DNA of 64,000 bases from ZC4RG30 sp046347045 (GCA_046347045.1 JAXMGX010000008.1:1-64000), one strand, 5' to 3'; shown: positions 1 to 8,871, numbered from the stretch's first letter. Notes: generated by a model not told the origin, from the sequence alone. Translations and numbers: made by a program.

Positions 1-760
1 CCCGGCCGAAGTTGCGTGTCAGGGAGGGCGCGCGGGTCTCGGCCTGCAGCAGGCGCGCCACGCCGAAATCCAGCAGCCGCACCTCGCCCTGGTCGTTGAC
101 GAGAATGTTCGAGGGCTTGAGGTCGCGGTGGATGACATGACGCGCATGGGCGAAGCTCACCGCGTCCAGCACCTGCAGGAACACCGCGATCCGGCCCGCG
201 GCATCGAGGCCGCGCGACTCGCACCAGGTGGTGAGCGGTTGTCCCTGCACGTATTCCATTGCGATGTAGGGCGCGCCCGATACATCGATGCCGGCATCGT
301 AGAGTCGTGCAATGCCCGGGTATTCCAGTGCGGCCAGGATGCGGCACTCGCGCGCGAAGCGTTCGGCCATCTCCGCGGGCACGTCCTGCATGCAGGGGAT
401 CTTCAGCGCCACCTGCCGCTCGAAGGCGCCGTCGGCGCGACGCGCGAGCCAGACCTCCGCCATGCCGCCCATGCCCAGTGGGCGCAGCAGCTCATAGCTG
501 CCCAGCCGCTCGCCTGCATGGTGCGAAGGCGTGCGCGCGCTCGCATCGTCGCAGCCGGGCAGGCAGGGCCGCCGCGCGAGCGGGCCGGAGAGCACCGTGG
601 CCGGGTCGTCGGCCAGCAGCGCTTCGCGCAGTGTGCGCACCAGCGGCGCATCCTCGCGGGGCAGCGCGTCCAGCCATGCCCGCCGCGCCTCCACCGGCAG
701 CGGCAGCGACTGGTCGAGCAGCTCACCCAGGCGGCTCATCTGTTGTAGCGACAATGCCAT
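1..760 (-). CDS. Serine/threonine protein kinase, 3' end cut by window edge
   Basis: Hanks-type protein kinase; 253 residues are visible before the window edge. Residues 1-85 form a helical, Ala/Leu/Arg-rich leader seen before the kinase domain in sigma-linked kinases. The kinase domain starts near residue 87 with a Gly-rich loop (GMGGMAEVW), the ATP lysine in VALK (K120), a catalytic loop HRDLKPSN (D213) and DFG (D231). It is therefore probably an active kinase. The start ATG lies only 3 nt after the stop of the ECF sigma gene, so the two are co-transcribed and likely act in one signalling unit. The missing C-terminal part could hold TPR or WD repeats, as in related kinases, but this cannot be seen. 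Confidence 0.93.
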   Translation of the reverse strand, partial: MALSLQQMSRLGELLDQSLPLPVEARRAWLDALPREDAPLVRTLREALLADDPATVLSGPLARRPCLPGCDDASARTPSHHAGERLGSYELLRPLGMGGMAEVWLARRADGAFERQVALKIPCMQDVPAEMAERFARECRILAALEYPGIARLYDAGIDVSGAPYIAMEYVQGQPLTTWCESRGLDAAGRIAVFLQVLDAVSFAHARHVIHRDLKPSNILVNDQGEVRLLDFGVARLLQAETRAPSLTRNFGR

Positions 761-763
761 CGG

Positions 764-1315
764 TTATTCCATTGCGGCCTGCAGCATCAACCGCGCCTTC
801 AGCCACAGGCGCTGCACGGTGCGTTCGGTGACGTCGAGCGTGGCGGCGATCTCCTGCTCGCTGTAGCCGCCGAAATAGCGCATCTGCACCACCTGCGCCA
901 GCCGCGCATCCACCTGTTCCAGCGATTCCAGCGCCTCGTGCACGCGCAATATGTCTTCTTCTCCGGCCTGCGATTCATCGGACACCTGCTCCGACAATGT
1001 CACCGGACGCCGCCCGCCGCCGCGCTTGTCGGCGGCGCGCTTGCGCGCCGCGGTGACGATCACCGAGCGCATCACCTGCGAGGCGTAGGCGAAGAACGCG
1101 CGGCGATCCTCGGCCTGCAGGCTGCCGCTCTGCACGCAGCGCAGGTAGGACTCGTGCACCAGGCTGCGGGTGTCGAGCAGCGTGCTGCGTCCGCCCTGGC
1201 GCAGCCGCGAGCGGGCCAGCTGCTGCAGTCCGGAGTAGGCTGCGGCAAACAGCGCGTCGCGCGCGCCATCATCGCCTTCCCGCACCTTGCGCAACAACTG
1301 CGTCAGCTCCGTCAC
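764..1315 (-). CDS. ECF-family RNA polymerase sigma factor (kinase-associated type)
   Basis: 183-residue sigma-70 family factor with only regions 2 and 4. Region 2 covers roughly residues 15-95 (RSLVHESYLR; FFAYASQVMRSVIV) and region 4 covers about 125-183, with the helix-turn-helix EQEIAATLDVTERTVQRLW. It resembles the ECF group encoded beside Ser/Thr kinases rather than beside a classical anti-sigma factor. The start chosen is GTG at 1315, because GGAGGA lies just upstream (1319-1324) and the protein then begins VTELTQLLRKV, as in relatives. A longer reading to 1501 adds 62 residues without family likeness. The kinase gene follows after 3 nt, which suggests that phosphorylation, not proteolysis of an anti-sigma, controls it. 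Confidence 0.9.
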   Translation of the reverse strand: MTELTQLLRKVREGDDGARDALFAAAYSGLQQLARSRLRQGGRSTLLDTRSLVHESYLRCVQSGSLQAEDRRAFFAYASQVMRSVIVTAARKRAADKRGGGRRPVTLSEQVSDESQAGEEDILRVHEALESLEQVDARLAQVVQMRYFGGYSEQEIAATLDVTERTVQRLWLKARLMLQAAME

Positions 1316-1516
1316 GCATCCTCCGTAGTTTGCAGCGCCGGCACATCTTAGCGCCCGAAATGTCGGGTTTCGTGGGCCGGTGGCGTCGTGATGGTTAAGA
1401 GCAGATTCAGTGCCGGAAGCGTCCCGCCACCAGTCCGTCCGTTCGAAATCGGTGTGCATGTGCGTTGATACGCCACGCGGACGCCTGGCGGGTGCAACCA
1501 CCGGCAGAGCGCGTTC

Positions 1517-2038
1517 TTACGTGAACTGGCGAAGTACCTGCCAGGCCTCGATCTTGGCCTGAAGTCCGAGGCTGGCATGCGCCGGGCTGGTGGAGGGCAG
1601 GCGCAATCGAGGCAGCTGCTGCAACGTCATCGGCAGTGCCGGCAGCACATGGCGCAGGAACAGTGCTTCTGCGCCGCCGCCATTGAAGGCGATCTGGCGG
1701 ATATGGCGATGCCCGCGCAGGAACCGGGCGAAATCGTTCGGCACCACGGAGCCTGCGACGATGTCCGCATCGAGGCTGGTGGCGCGCCGGCACTGGTCGA
1801 GCACGTCCCACAGGGCAATGCCATGGGCGCGCAGCGCGCGTGCACGCGCGGTGTAGGACAGTGTGCGCGGAATTTCCCAGACGGCTTCGACGATCGGCCA
1901 GAAGCCATTGCGCGGATGCGCGTAGTACTGCGCTGCCGCCAGCGAGGCGGCGCCCGGCATGCTGCCCAGGATCAGCAGTCGCGCGTCGCGACGCGCTATG
2001 GGAGCGAAAGCATTGAGCAGCCCCGGTCCCTGGCTCAC
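1517..2038 (-). CDS. DNA-deoxyinosine/uracil glycosylase (UDG family 6, HDG-like)
   Basis: Predicted base-excision repair glycosylase of 173 residues. The N-terminal active-site block has the pattern LGSMPG...YYAHPRNGFWPI, typical of the hypoxanthine-DNA glycosylase branch (family 6) of the UDG superfamily. The C-terminal DNA-binding block reads LPSTSPAH. The enzyme would remove deaminated bases (hypoxanthine, possibly uracil) from DNA. The start is uncertain. GTG at 2038 gives the usual family length and avoids overlap with the cupin gene ending at 2082, but its ribosome-binding site is weak. It is the last gene of a minus-strand series and has no obvious functional link to the genes before it. 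Confidence 0.82.
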   Translation of the reverse strand: MSQGPGLLNAFAPIARRDARLLILGSMPGAASLAAAQYYAHPRNGFWPIVEAVWEIPRTLSYTARARALRAHGIALWDVLDQCRRATSLDADIVAGSVVPNDFARFLRGHRHIRQIAFNGGGAEALFLRHVLPALPMTLQQLPRLRLPSTSPAHASLGLQAKIEAWQVLRQFT

Positions 2039-2081
2039 TGCCCGGCGCGCTGCGGCTGTTGCACGTGCCGCGCGACCGTGA

Positions 2082-2462
2082 TCATCGCGGACGGGTCTGC
2101 GTGCCTTCGCCGGCGGTGATGAACAGCACCAGCGATTCTGCATGTACATCGGCCGTGTGCCAGATGCCACGGGGATTCACTGCGAATTCGCCGGCGCGGG
2201 TCAGTCCGGTACGCACTTCGCCGGCGGCCGATTGCTGGATCAGCGTCAGGTGGCCTGACAGCAGGCAGACGATCTCGTCGCCCAGCGGATGCTGCTCCCA
2301 GCCCTGCCAGCTTTCGGTGAAGCGCAGGGTGGTGACCAGGTACTCTTGGTGGAAAGCGCCGAGCTGGCCGCCGATCAGCTTCGGCCAGAACCCCTCGGCA
2401 TCGAGCGGTTCCACCGAGCCGTCGGGTCGCAGCCTGAGGAAGGTTTCCTGGAGGGAGGGCAC
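2082..2462 (-). CDS. Cupin-domain protein
   Basis: 126-residue single-domain cupin. A first cupin motif is centred on WEQHPLGDEIVCLLSGHLTL (residues 55-74) and the second on GEFAVNPRGIWHTADV. His58, Glu63 and His102 could form the usual metal site. No enzyme activity can be assigned; small cupins of this type include isomerases, dioxygenases and sugar-binding proteins. The start is GTG at 2462, 3 nt after the stop of the MBL-fold gene, so it is probably co-transcribed with it. Start choice is moderately secure, because no ATG precedes the conserved region. Confidence 0.8.
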   Translation of the reverse strand: MPSLQETFLRLRPDGSVEPLDAEGFWPKLIGGQLGAFHQEYLVTTLRFTESWQGWEQHPLGDEIVCLLSGHLTLIQQSAAGEVRTGLTRAGEFAVNPRGIWHTADVHAESLVLFITAGEGTQTRPR

Positions 2463-2465
2463 GTC

Positions 2466-3419
2466 CTAGAAGGGGATGGTGGCGAGCTGCGTGCTGCGGT
2501 AGGCGTATTCCAGGAACTGTGCGGGGTCGCCGTACTGCGCCTCGAAGGCCTTCAGCGGCCGGTCTGCAACGATGTCCAGCGGGCCATAGCCCTTGTTGAA
2601 GGACACGAAGAACATCTTGAACAAATCGAAGTACATGTCCTTCTGCTTCGCGAGCTGCGCGCCGGTGAGCGTGGGACCGTTGGCCGGGATGATCACTGTG
2701 TCGGCGCGCGCCACCTCCGAGAGGATCTCGTAGGAGCGCAGGAAGCCGTGCATGAAGCCGCCGTTCTGGTAGTCGATCACCGGCCAGTGGTCGGCCGCCA
2801 CCGGGCCACCAGCCACGATCACGTTGCGCCGCGGGAAGTGCACGTACAGATCGCCATTGGTGTGCGCAGCGGGCAGGTAGCGGTAGTCCACCGTCTCGCC
2901 GCCGAACTGCAACGAGCCGGTGTTGTAGGTGGTCTTCACGGGCCGCGCCTTTTCGGGCAGCGGGCCATAGCTGCCCTCGAACAGCGGCGACTGCTCCGCG
3001 CGCGTCAGCGCCAGCCGCGAGACTTCATGTGCGATCAGCGTGCCGCCGGCCTTGCCCACGGCCTCGTTCGAGCCGGTCTGCTCCGGGTGCCAGTGCGTGT
3101 TGATCAGCGTGCCGACGCGACGCGTCCTGGTGGCGGCGGCGACGGCGTCGAGCAGGGCGCCGGAATGGCGGGCCAGGCCGCCGTCGATCAGCAGCGCCCC
3201 ATCAGGTGCGCCCAGCGCGACCACATTGCAGCCGGCACCGGACAGCACTGCAAGGCCTGCCACGTCCTTGACGACGATGTCGCGCGCGGTCAGACGCGGA
3301 CCGCTGTCCTTGGCGGCTGCTGCAGTGGGTGTCAACGCAGCGGGCAGCGCGCCCAGCAGCGAGACAGCACCGAGGGACTGCGCGCTGCCGCGCAAGAATG
3401 TTCTGCGTGAGAGGCTCAT
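2466..3419 (-). CDS. Tat-exported MBL-fold protein with degraded metal site
   Basis: 317-residue metallo-beta-lactamase-fold protein with a twin-arginine signal (SRRTFLRG) and a hydrophobic, Ala-rich stretch to about residue 36. The fold is clear: LLIDGG, NTHWHPEQTGSN (109-118), AAHTNGDLYVHF (184-195) and IIPANGP. Several standard metal ligands are replaced: the Asp and second-pair His of HxHxDH are Glu113 and Gln114, the bridging Asp region reads GG, and the last His is Asn247. Three His remain. It may bind one metal or none, so hydrolase activity is doubtful. Its start codon overlaps the ankyrin gene stop (TGATG), tying it to the exported proteins upstream. Confidence 0.85.
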   Translation of the reverse strand: MSLSRRTFLRGSAQSLGAVSLLGALPAALTPTAAAAKDSGPRLTARDIVVKDVAGLAVLSGAGCNVVALGAPDGALLIDGGLARHSGALLDAVAAATRTRRVGTLINTHWHPEQTGSNEAVGKAGGTLIAHEVSRLALTRAEQSPLFEGSYGPLPEKARPVKTTYNTGSLQFGGETVDYRYLPAAHTNGDLYVHFPRRNVIVAGGPVAADHWPVIDYQNGGFMHGFLRSYEILSEVARADTVIIPANGPTLTGAQLAKQKDMYFDLFKMFFVSFNKGYGPLDIVADRPLKAFEAQYGDPAQFLEYAYRSTQLATIPF

Positions 3420-5059
3420 CAGGGACCTACGGGATCAACGGGCCACACAACGGAGTCGTACACCGCCGTGGCGATGGGCGGCCCCTGCGGGGGCCAGTCA
3501 GGAGTCTTGTCGAGCTCGACCTTAGCGCCCAGCTTGCGCAACGAATCCGCCAGGGGCTTGTTGGCCGGCGTGGGCATCTGCAGGAAGGGCACGTAGCCAC
3601 GACCCATTGCATAGTCGAGCGCGGTCAGGCCGTCCTCGTCCCGGGCATTGATGTCGAGCCCCAGGTCGAGCAGCGTCTGCGTGAGCTGCGCATCGCCGCC
3701 ATTGCGCACCACGTAGTGCAGCGCCGAGCCGCCACGCGTGCGGGCCAGGAAATGCCGCTTGGACATCAGCGTGACATCGGCGCCGGCCTGCGCCAGAAGG
3801 TTCACCAGTTCGACGGTGGGGCTTGCGGGACGGGCAGGGCGCGCGCCACCGGCGGCAGCCGCAGCGGGCGCGCGGGCGCCCCCAGCCGCTCCACCTCCTG
3901 GCGCTCCGCCACCTGGTGCCCCGCCACCCGGCGGACCACCGAAACCGCCCCGTCCCCGGCCACCGGCGCGCGACACCGCCATGATGATGGCGCCGCGACC
4001 GTCCGCCGTGGCCAGGCGTGCATTGGCGCCATGCGCCAGCAGCAGCTTCACCAGGTCGATGTCGCCGGTGCCCACGGCCGCGAGGAAGGGCGTGAGGCCG
4101 CGATCGGCCGAGGAGCCGAAGGTGGCCCCGTAATAGAGTTGCTGATTCGGATCGGCGCCGCGATCCAGCAGCAGGTTGATCACGTCGCGGCCCGTGGCCT
4201 TGTTCGGCTTGTCGGAGTCGAGCGGGCTGCGGCTGCCGGTGCTCCCCATGTTGGCGATGGCCACATGCAGCGGCGAGCGGCCGAACCAGTCCCACTGGTT
4301 CACGTCCGCGCCGGCCTCGATGAGGCGTTTGGCGATGTCCCAGTTGCCATTGAGCATGGCGATGGACATGGGCACCACGCGCGAGGGGTCGGGCTTGTTC
4401 ACGTCGACCTTGTGCTTCAACAGCACCTCGACGCACTCGCGGCAGTTCTCCTTGGCGGCGTACATCAGCGGCGTGAGGCCGCCGCGATCCATGGACTTGG
4501 CGCGGCTTTCGGAAGTGGCCACGCGCTGGTAATCGCGCACGGCGCCATTGGCGTTCACGTCCGCGCCCCTGCTGATCAGCAGTTCCATCATCTGCGGCTG
4601 GCGGCGGGCCGAGGCCCACATCAGCGGCGTCTGCTCGCCGAACTGCTCGCGGGCATCGACCTTGGCGCCCGCCTTCAGCAGCAGTTTCGCGGCCTCGACA
4701 TTGGAACTGCGCGCCACCAGGTGCAGCGCGGTCTCGCCGTCGGCATTGGCGGAATTCGCATCGGCGCCGGCCTTCAGCAGCAGCTCGATCAGCCGCGTGT
4801 CGGCAATGTCGGCTGCCAGCAGCAGCGCGTTCACGCCGTAGTTGTTGGTGGTCCGGGGATCCGCTCCCAGCTTCAGCAGGCGCTGGGCCTCAGCCACGTC
4901 GCCGTTGAACACGGCCCACTGCAGTGGCGTACTGCCATCGGGGCGGCGCGGTTCATCCGCGCTGCCGGCCGATGCCAGGCTGGCCGCGCCAGACAGCACG
5001 CAGGCAACCGCCGCCGCCACGATCTTCATGTGGCCCCTGGCCCGCTTGCGCATGTGCAT
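3419..5059 (-). CDS. Exported ankyrin-repeat protein
   Basis: 546-residue protein with an N-terminal signal peptide (basic MHMRKRARGHMK followed by a hydrophobic run ending near ASA, residue 31). About a dozen ankyrin-type repeats follow, recognisable from units such as DGSTPLQWAVFNGD, DGETALHLVA and EDGLTALDYA, with LLLKAGAD-type helices. A Gly/Pro/Ala-rich low-complexity insert near residues 365-415 (encoded at about 3825-3965) splits the repeat solenoid. It probably acts as a periplasmic binding scaffold. Start and stop overlap both neighbours as TGATG, so translation is coupled with the DUF1552 gene before it and the MBL gene after it. An alternative start at 5053 is equally possible. Confidence 0.9.
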   Translation of the reverse strand: MHMRKRARGHMKIVAAAVACVLSGAASLASAGSADEPRRPDGSTPLQWAVFNGDVAEAQRLLKLGADPRTTNNYGVNALLLAADIADTRLIELLLKAGADANSANADGETALHLVARSSNVEAAKLLLKAGAKVDAREQFGEQTPLMWASARRQPQMMELLISRGADVNANGAVRDYQRVATSESRAKSMDRGGLTPLMYAAKENCRECVEVLLKHKVDVNKPDPSRVVPMSIAMLNGNWDIAKRLIEAGADVNQWDWFGRSPLHVAIANMGSTGSRSPLDSDKPNKATGRDVINLLLDRGADPNQQLYYGATFGSSADRGLTPFLAAVGTGDIDLVKLLLAHGANARLATADGRGAIIMAVSRAGGRGRGGFGGPPGGGAPGGGAPGGGAAGGARAPAAAAAGGARPARPASPTVELVNLLAQAGADVTLMSKRHFLARTRGGSALHYVVRNGGDAQLTQTLLDLGLDINARDEDGLTALDYAMGRGYVPFLQMPTPANKPLADSLRKLGAKVELDKTPDWPPQGPPIATAVYDSVVWPVDPVGP

Positions 5060-6336
5060 CAGGCCTCGGTGAAGGTGCCGGTGGCGTCGCCGAACTTCTC
5101 CACCTTCACGCCGGCGCGCTGCGCGATCGTCAGCAGCAGGTTGGCGTGCGGCGTGTCCTTCGGGGCGGCGATATGCTGGCCGCCCTTGAATCCGCCGCCC
5201 TTGCCCAGCACCAGTTCCGGCAGCTGGCTGCAGTTGTGCAGGTCGGAGTTACCGAGGTTCGAGCCGTAAAGGATGATGGAGTTGTCGAGCATGTTGCCCG
5301 CGCCTTCCTTGACGCTGGTCATGCGCTTGGCGAAGCGGGCGAAGCGCTCGATCTGGTAGGTCTGCACGCGCGCCAGTTTCTCCTGCTTGTCCGGGTCCTC
5401 GCCGTGGTGCGACAGCGGATGGAAGGCCTCGTCCACGTTCACGGTGGGGAAGGTGCGCATCGAGGCTTCCTTGATCATGCGCAGCGAGGCGACGCGCGTC
5501 TGGCCGGTCTGGAAGGCCAGCAGCATCATCTCGAACTGCACATCGACCAGCTCGGTGAAGTCATCTGGCGTGCCGCGCGGCGCGTCGGGCAGGCTGCCCA
5601 GCGAGTCGGCCTTGGCCATCAGTTTCTGCACGCGGCCCTCGACCTCGCGCACCGATTCCAGGTAGTCGTTCACCAGCGCGCGGTCGGCGGCGCCGAGCTC
5701 GCGGTTCAGGCTCTTGCTCGACTCGAGCACGTAATCGAGCAGGCTGTCGGTGGCCTTCAGGCGCGCCACGCGGTCGGCGTTCGAATCGCCCGGTCCGAAC
5801 ATCGAATAGAACACCTTGCGCGGGTTGCCCTCGAGCGGAAGGCTCTGGTTCGGGCCGCGGTACGAGGTGGCGCCACCGGGTTCGGCGCACAGTTCGAGCG
5901 AGGACAGCGGCGTGTCCTGACCGATCTGCTTGGCGGCCATCTGGTCGATGGAGATGCCGGCCTCGGGTCCCCAGCTGGAGCCCTGTGGGTCCTGGCAGGT
6001 CAGCCAGGTCTGTTCGGTGATGCCATGCGGCGGATTCTGGCGTTCCCCGGACTTGTTGCGCAGGCCGCTGACCACGGTGACGTAGTCGCGCACGCCCTCC
6101 ATCGGCTTGAGGATGCGCGAGAACTGGAAGTCCTTGCCCTTGCCCTGCGGCACCCAGAATTTCTCGACGGCGCCATGCGGGATGTACACGAAGGCGAGGC
6201 GGGGCTTCACTGCGGCGGCGGTCTGCGCCAGCGCCGTGTGCGCCGGGATCATCGCGTCGAGCAGCGGCAGCGACACGGCCGCGCCGGCTCCCTTCAGGAC
6301 CGTGCGGCGGGAAAGATGCTTCTTGGTGATGAACAT
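5059..6336 (-). CDS. DUF1552 domain protein, Tat-exported
   Basis: 425-residue DUF1552 protein. The N-terminus carries a Tat signal (SRRTVLKGAGAAVSL), and the mature part has the family blocks RLAFVYIPHG, GLRNKSG, HPLSHHGEDP and SNLGNSDLHN. DUF1552 proteins occur beside DUF1592/DUF1588 cytochrome-containing proteins in Planctomycetes and some Proteobacteria. Their reaction is unknown, although the His/Asp-rich blocks suggest a hydrolase fold. GGAG is well placed before the ATG at 6336. The gene follows the DUF1592 gene by 15 nt and overlaps the ankyrin gene as TGATG, which supports a single exported complex. Confidence 0.92.
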   Translation of the reverse strand: MFITKKHLSRRTVLKGAGAAVSLPLLDAMIPAHTALAQTAAAVKPRLAFVYIPHGAVEKFWVPQGKGKDFQFSRILKPMEGVRDYVTVVSGLRNKSGERQNPPHGITEQTWLTCQDPQGSSWGPEAGISIDQMAAKQIGQDTPLSSLELCAEPGGATSYRGPNQSLPLEGNPRKVFYSMFGPGDSNADRVARLKATDSLLDYVLESSKSLNRELGAADRALVNDYLESVREVEGRVQKLMAKADSLGSLPDAPRGTPDDFTELVDVQFEMMLLAFQTGQTRVASLRMIKEASMRTFPTVNVDEAFHPLSHHGEDPDKQEKLARVQTYQIERFARFAKRMTSVKEGAGNMLDNSIILYGSNLGNSDLHNCSQLPELVLGKGGGFKGGQHIAAPKDTPHANLLLTIAQRAGVKVEKFGDATGTFTEA

Positions 6337-6351
6337 GGTGTGTCTCCAGCC

Positions 6352-8871
6352 TTACGGTGCAGTCTGTGCAGGCGCGGCCGTGTTGGCGGCCACCTGCGCG
6401 GTCTTGATCTCGGGGCCCGGCGCCGGTGGCGCGCGGCGGCGGAAGGCATCGCTCTTCACGACGCCCAGCACGATGGACTCGAAGGAATTGTTGTTGGCCT
6501 TCGCGGCGCGGACGATGCTGCGCACGGCCGGCATGTCGCGGTAGTCGATGTGGCGGCCCACCGCGTACATCATCAGCTTCTCGGTGATGATCTGCACGAG
6601 CTGATCGCCGCGCGCGGCCAGTGCCGCATGCAGGTCGGAAGGTCCCTTCAGGTGCGTGCCATCAGGCATGGTCGCGGCCGTGTCCACGGGCTGGCGCGTC
6701 TGCGGATCCACCGCGTGGAAGGTGCCCACGGTGTCGAAGTTCTCCAGCGCGAAGCCCAGCGGATCCATGATGGCATGGCAGCTCGCGCAGGCCTTGTTGT
6801 GGCGGTGGATCTCGGTCTTCTCGCGCACGCTGGTGGGCTTGTTGCCCTTCACTGCGTCGTTGAGGTCCGGAACATTGGGCGGCGGCGTGGCGGGCGGCGT
6901 GCCCAGCAGGCGTTCCATGATCCACACGCCCCGCAGCACCGGCGCAGTGCAATTGGGGTTGGCGGTGGTCATCAGCACGGCGCCCTTGCCCAGCAGGCCA
7001 AAGCGGTTGGGGTCGGTGAGCGTGATGCGACGGAAGCCGTTGCCCTTGATGTCGGTGAGGCCGTAGACCATCGCCACCTGTTCATTGATGAACGTGTGAT
7101 TGGCGGTGAGCAGGTCGACCACGCTGCGGTCCTCGCGCAGGATGCTGTCGACGAACAGCTCCAGTTCCTTCTTGAACGCGGGGCGCACGTCGTACACGCC
7201 GCTGGCATAGCTGAACAGCGCCTGCGACGGGTTGATGGTGTCCATCTTGGCGATGTTCATCCACTGGAAGGCGAAGTCGCGCGTCAGCGAGATGCCACGC
7301 GGATCGCGGATCATGCGGTGCACCTGCGCCTTCAGCACTTCGGGCTTCGACAGTTCGCCCTTCGCGGCCACGGCCAGCAGCTCGTCATCGGGCAGGCTGC
7401 TCCAGATGAAGAACGACATGCGCGAAGCCAGTTCCAGGTCGGTGAGCGCGCGCGGACCGGTGTCGGCCGTGGCCTCGGCCCGGTACAGGAACATCGGGCT
7501 GGTGAGGATGGCGGCCAGCGACTCGCGCACGCCGCCCTCGAAGCCATCGACCTTGCTGCCACGCTCGTAGAAGCGCATCAGCGGCGCGATGTCCTCATCG
7601 GTGACCGGGCGCCGGAAGGCATGCGTGGCGAGATTCGTGATGATCTTGCGCGCGCAGGTGGCTTCCTCGCTGCCGGAAGCCGGCCTGCAGATGAACACCT
7701 TCTTGCGGGCGGTCGAATCGCTCATGCCGGTGATCTTCACCGGCCCCTTGACCTGGAAGGCGTGCACGGCCTGCACGCGGTGCTGGCCCCCTTCGAGCAC
7801 ATTGGCCGAGCGGCGGTCGTCGCCGGCCTGGTACTGCACGGTGCGGCCGTCGTCCTCGGCATAGCTGCGGCGCAGGAAGGTGACGGCAAGCGTGTGCTGG
7901 CCCGCGGTGGCATTGAAGTGGATGTCCTTCAGCCGGCCGTTGATCTTGGCGATGGTGTCGTCCAGGTGCTGGTCGACGGATTTGTGTTCTTCCTCGCCGC
8001 CCAGCTGCGTGCGCCAGAATTCCTTGCCGTCGAGCAGTGCGATGACGGTGTTTTCGAATTCCATGTTGGGCACGGTGCGGCCCAGCACCATGTCGCCGAT
8101 GGTGAGCACGTATTCGCCGTCGGCGGGGAAGTTGTGCGTGACGCTCATGCCGCCGCGGGTGCCGAAGGGCATGCCGTCCATGTACTTGCGCTGCGTGCCG
8201 GAGCCGTCATTGGGCCGCGCGGCCAGCGACAGAATCATGTTGGGCACGTAACCGTAGGTGGTTTCCAGCGGCACGGATTTCGGATCGCCCACCGCCAGCA
8301 GCGCCAATGCCCGGGCCGAGGTCACGGCCTGGTCCATGAACGTGGGCGTCATCTGCAGCGCGGGCGCGAAGGTGTCGAAGCCGTCTTCGAGCGGATCCTG
8401 CGGCAGGTAGGTGGCGCCGTCGATCTCGAGGCCCAGCAGGTCGCGGATGGCGTTGGCGTATTCGCGACGGTTCAACCGGCGCAGCGGCACGTGGCCGGTC
8501 CATGGCGTGGCCTGCGCCTTGTCGAGCGTGGTCTCGAGCCAGGAGGCCATGGCCATCGCGGACTTGCTGTCGAGCGGCTTTTCGCCCGGGGGCGGCATCA
8601 GCCCGCCCTTGAGCTTCTTGATGGTGGCTTCCCAGACCTTGCCTTCCTGGGGGATGGAATCGGCGGTCATGGTGTCGAAGGCCACGCTGCCGGCCCAGTC
8701 GTCGGTGTTGTGGCACTTGAAGCAATGCTCTTCGATGATCTTCCAGTTGGCGTGCGCATCGGTGGCCGGATTGGCGTCCGGGGCGCTGGCGCCGGCCGCC
8801 AGGACGACATTGGCTGCCAGGGCCGTGGTTCCGGCCAGGAGTGATGCTAGAAGTGCGCTGCGGTATGCCAT
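6352..8871 (-). CDS. DUF1592/DUF1588 protein with c-type heme motifs
   Basis: 839-residue exported protein. It has a signal peptide (residues 1-28), a c-type heme site CFKCH at residues 50-54 in the N-terminal cytochrome-like domain, then DUF1587, DUF1592, DUF1588 and DUF1585 modules. A second heme-type motif, CASCH, near residue 695 lies in the DUF1588 part just before MDPLGFALENFD. Homologues are known from Planctomycetes and from Steroidobacter-like bacteria, where they are predicted periplasmic redox enzymes of unknown substrate. The ATG at 8871 was chosen because the signal peptide begins there; the frame stays open upstream to 9498 but lacks family features. It leads the operon that continues with DUF1552 and the ankyrin protein. 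Confidence 0.9.
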   Translation of the reverse strand: MAYRSALLASLLAGTTALAANVVLAAGASAPDANPATDAHANWKIIEEHCFKCHNTDDWAGSVAFDTMTADSIPQEGKVWEATIKKLKGGLMPPPGEKPLDSKSAMAMASWLETTLDKAQATPWTGHVPLRRLNRREYANAIRDLLGLEIDGATYLPQDPLEDGFDTFAPALQMTPTFMDQAVTSARALALLAVGDPKSVPLETTYGYVPNMILSLAARPNDGSGTQRKYMDGMPFGTRGGMSVTHNFPADGEYVLTIGDMVLGRTVPNMEFENTVIALLDGKEFWRTQLGGEEEHKSVDQHLDDTIAKINGRLKDIHFNATAGQHTLAVTFLRRSYAEDDGRTVQYQAGDDRRSANVLEGGQHRVQAVHAFQVKGPVKITGMSDSTARKKVFICRPASGSEEATCARKIITNLATHAFRRPVTDEDIAPLMRFYERGSKVDGFEGGVRESLAAILTSPMFLYRAEATADTGPRALTDLELASRMSFFIWSSLPDDELLAVAAKGELSKPEVLKAQVHRMIRDPRGISLTRDFAFQWMNIAKMDTINPSQALFSYASGVYDVRPAFKKELELFVDSILREDRSVVDLLTANHTFINEQVAMVYGLTDIKGNGFRRITLTDPNRFGLLGKGAVLMTTANPNCTAPVLRGVWIMERLLGTPPATPPPNVPDLNDAVKGNKPTSVREKTEIHRHNKACASCHAIMDPLGFALENFDTVGTFHAVDPQTRQPVDTAATMPDGTHLKGPSDLHAALAARGDQLVQIITEKLMMYAVGRHIDYRDMPAVRSIVRAAKANNNSFESIVLGVVKSDAFRRRAPPAPGPEIKTAQVAANTAAPAQTAP

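Noticed and set aside
764..1501. Longer reading of the ECF sigma gene starting at 1501
   Set aside because: The first 62 residues lack any sigma likeness; GTG 1315 has a GGAGGA site and the family start.
4924..8844. 1306-residue plus-strand open frame
   Set aside because: It is the antisense shadow of the ankyrin, DUF1552 and DUF1592 genes; its composition (His, Arg, Gly, Ala) is typical of GC-rich antisense frames and no domain is visible.
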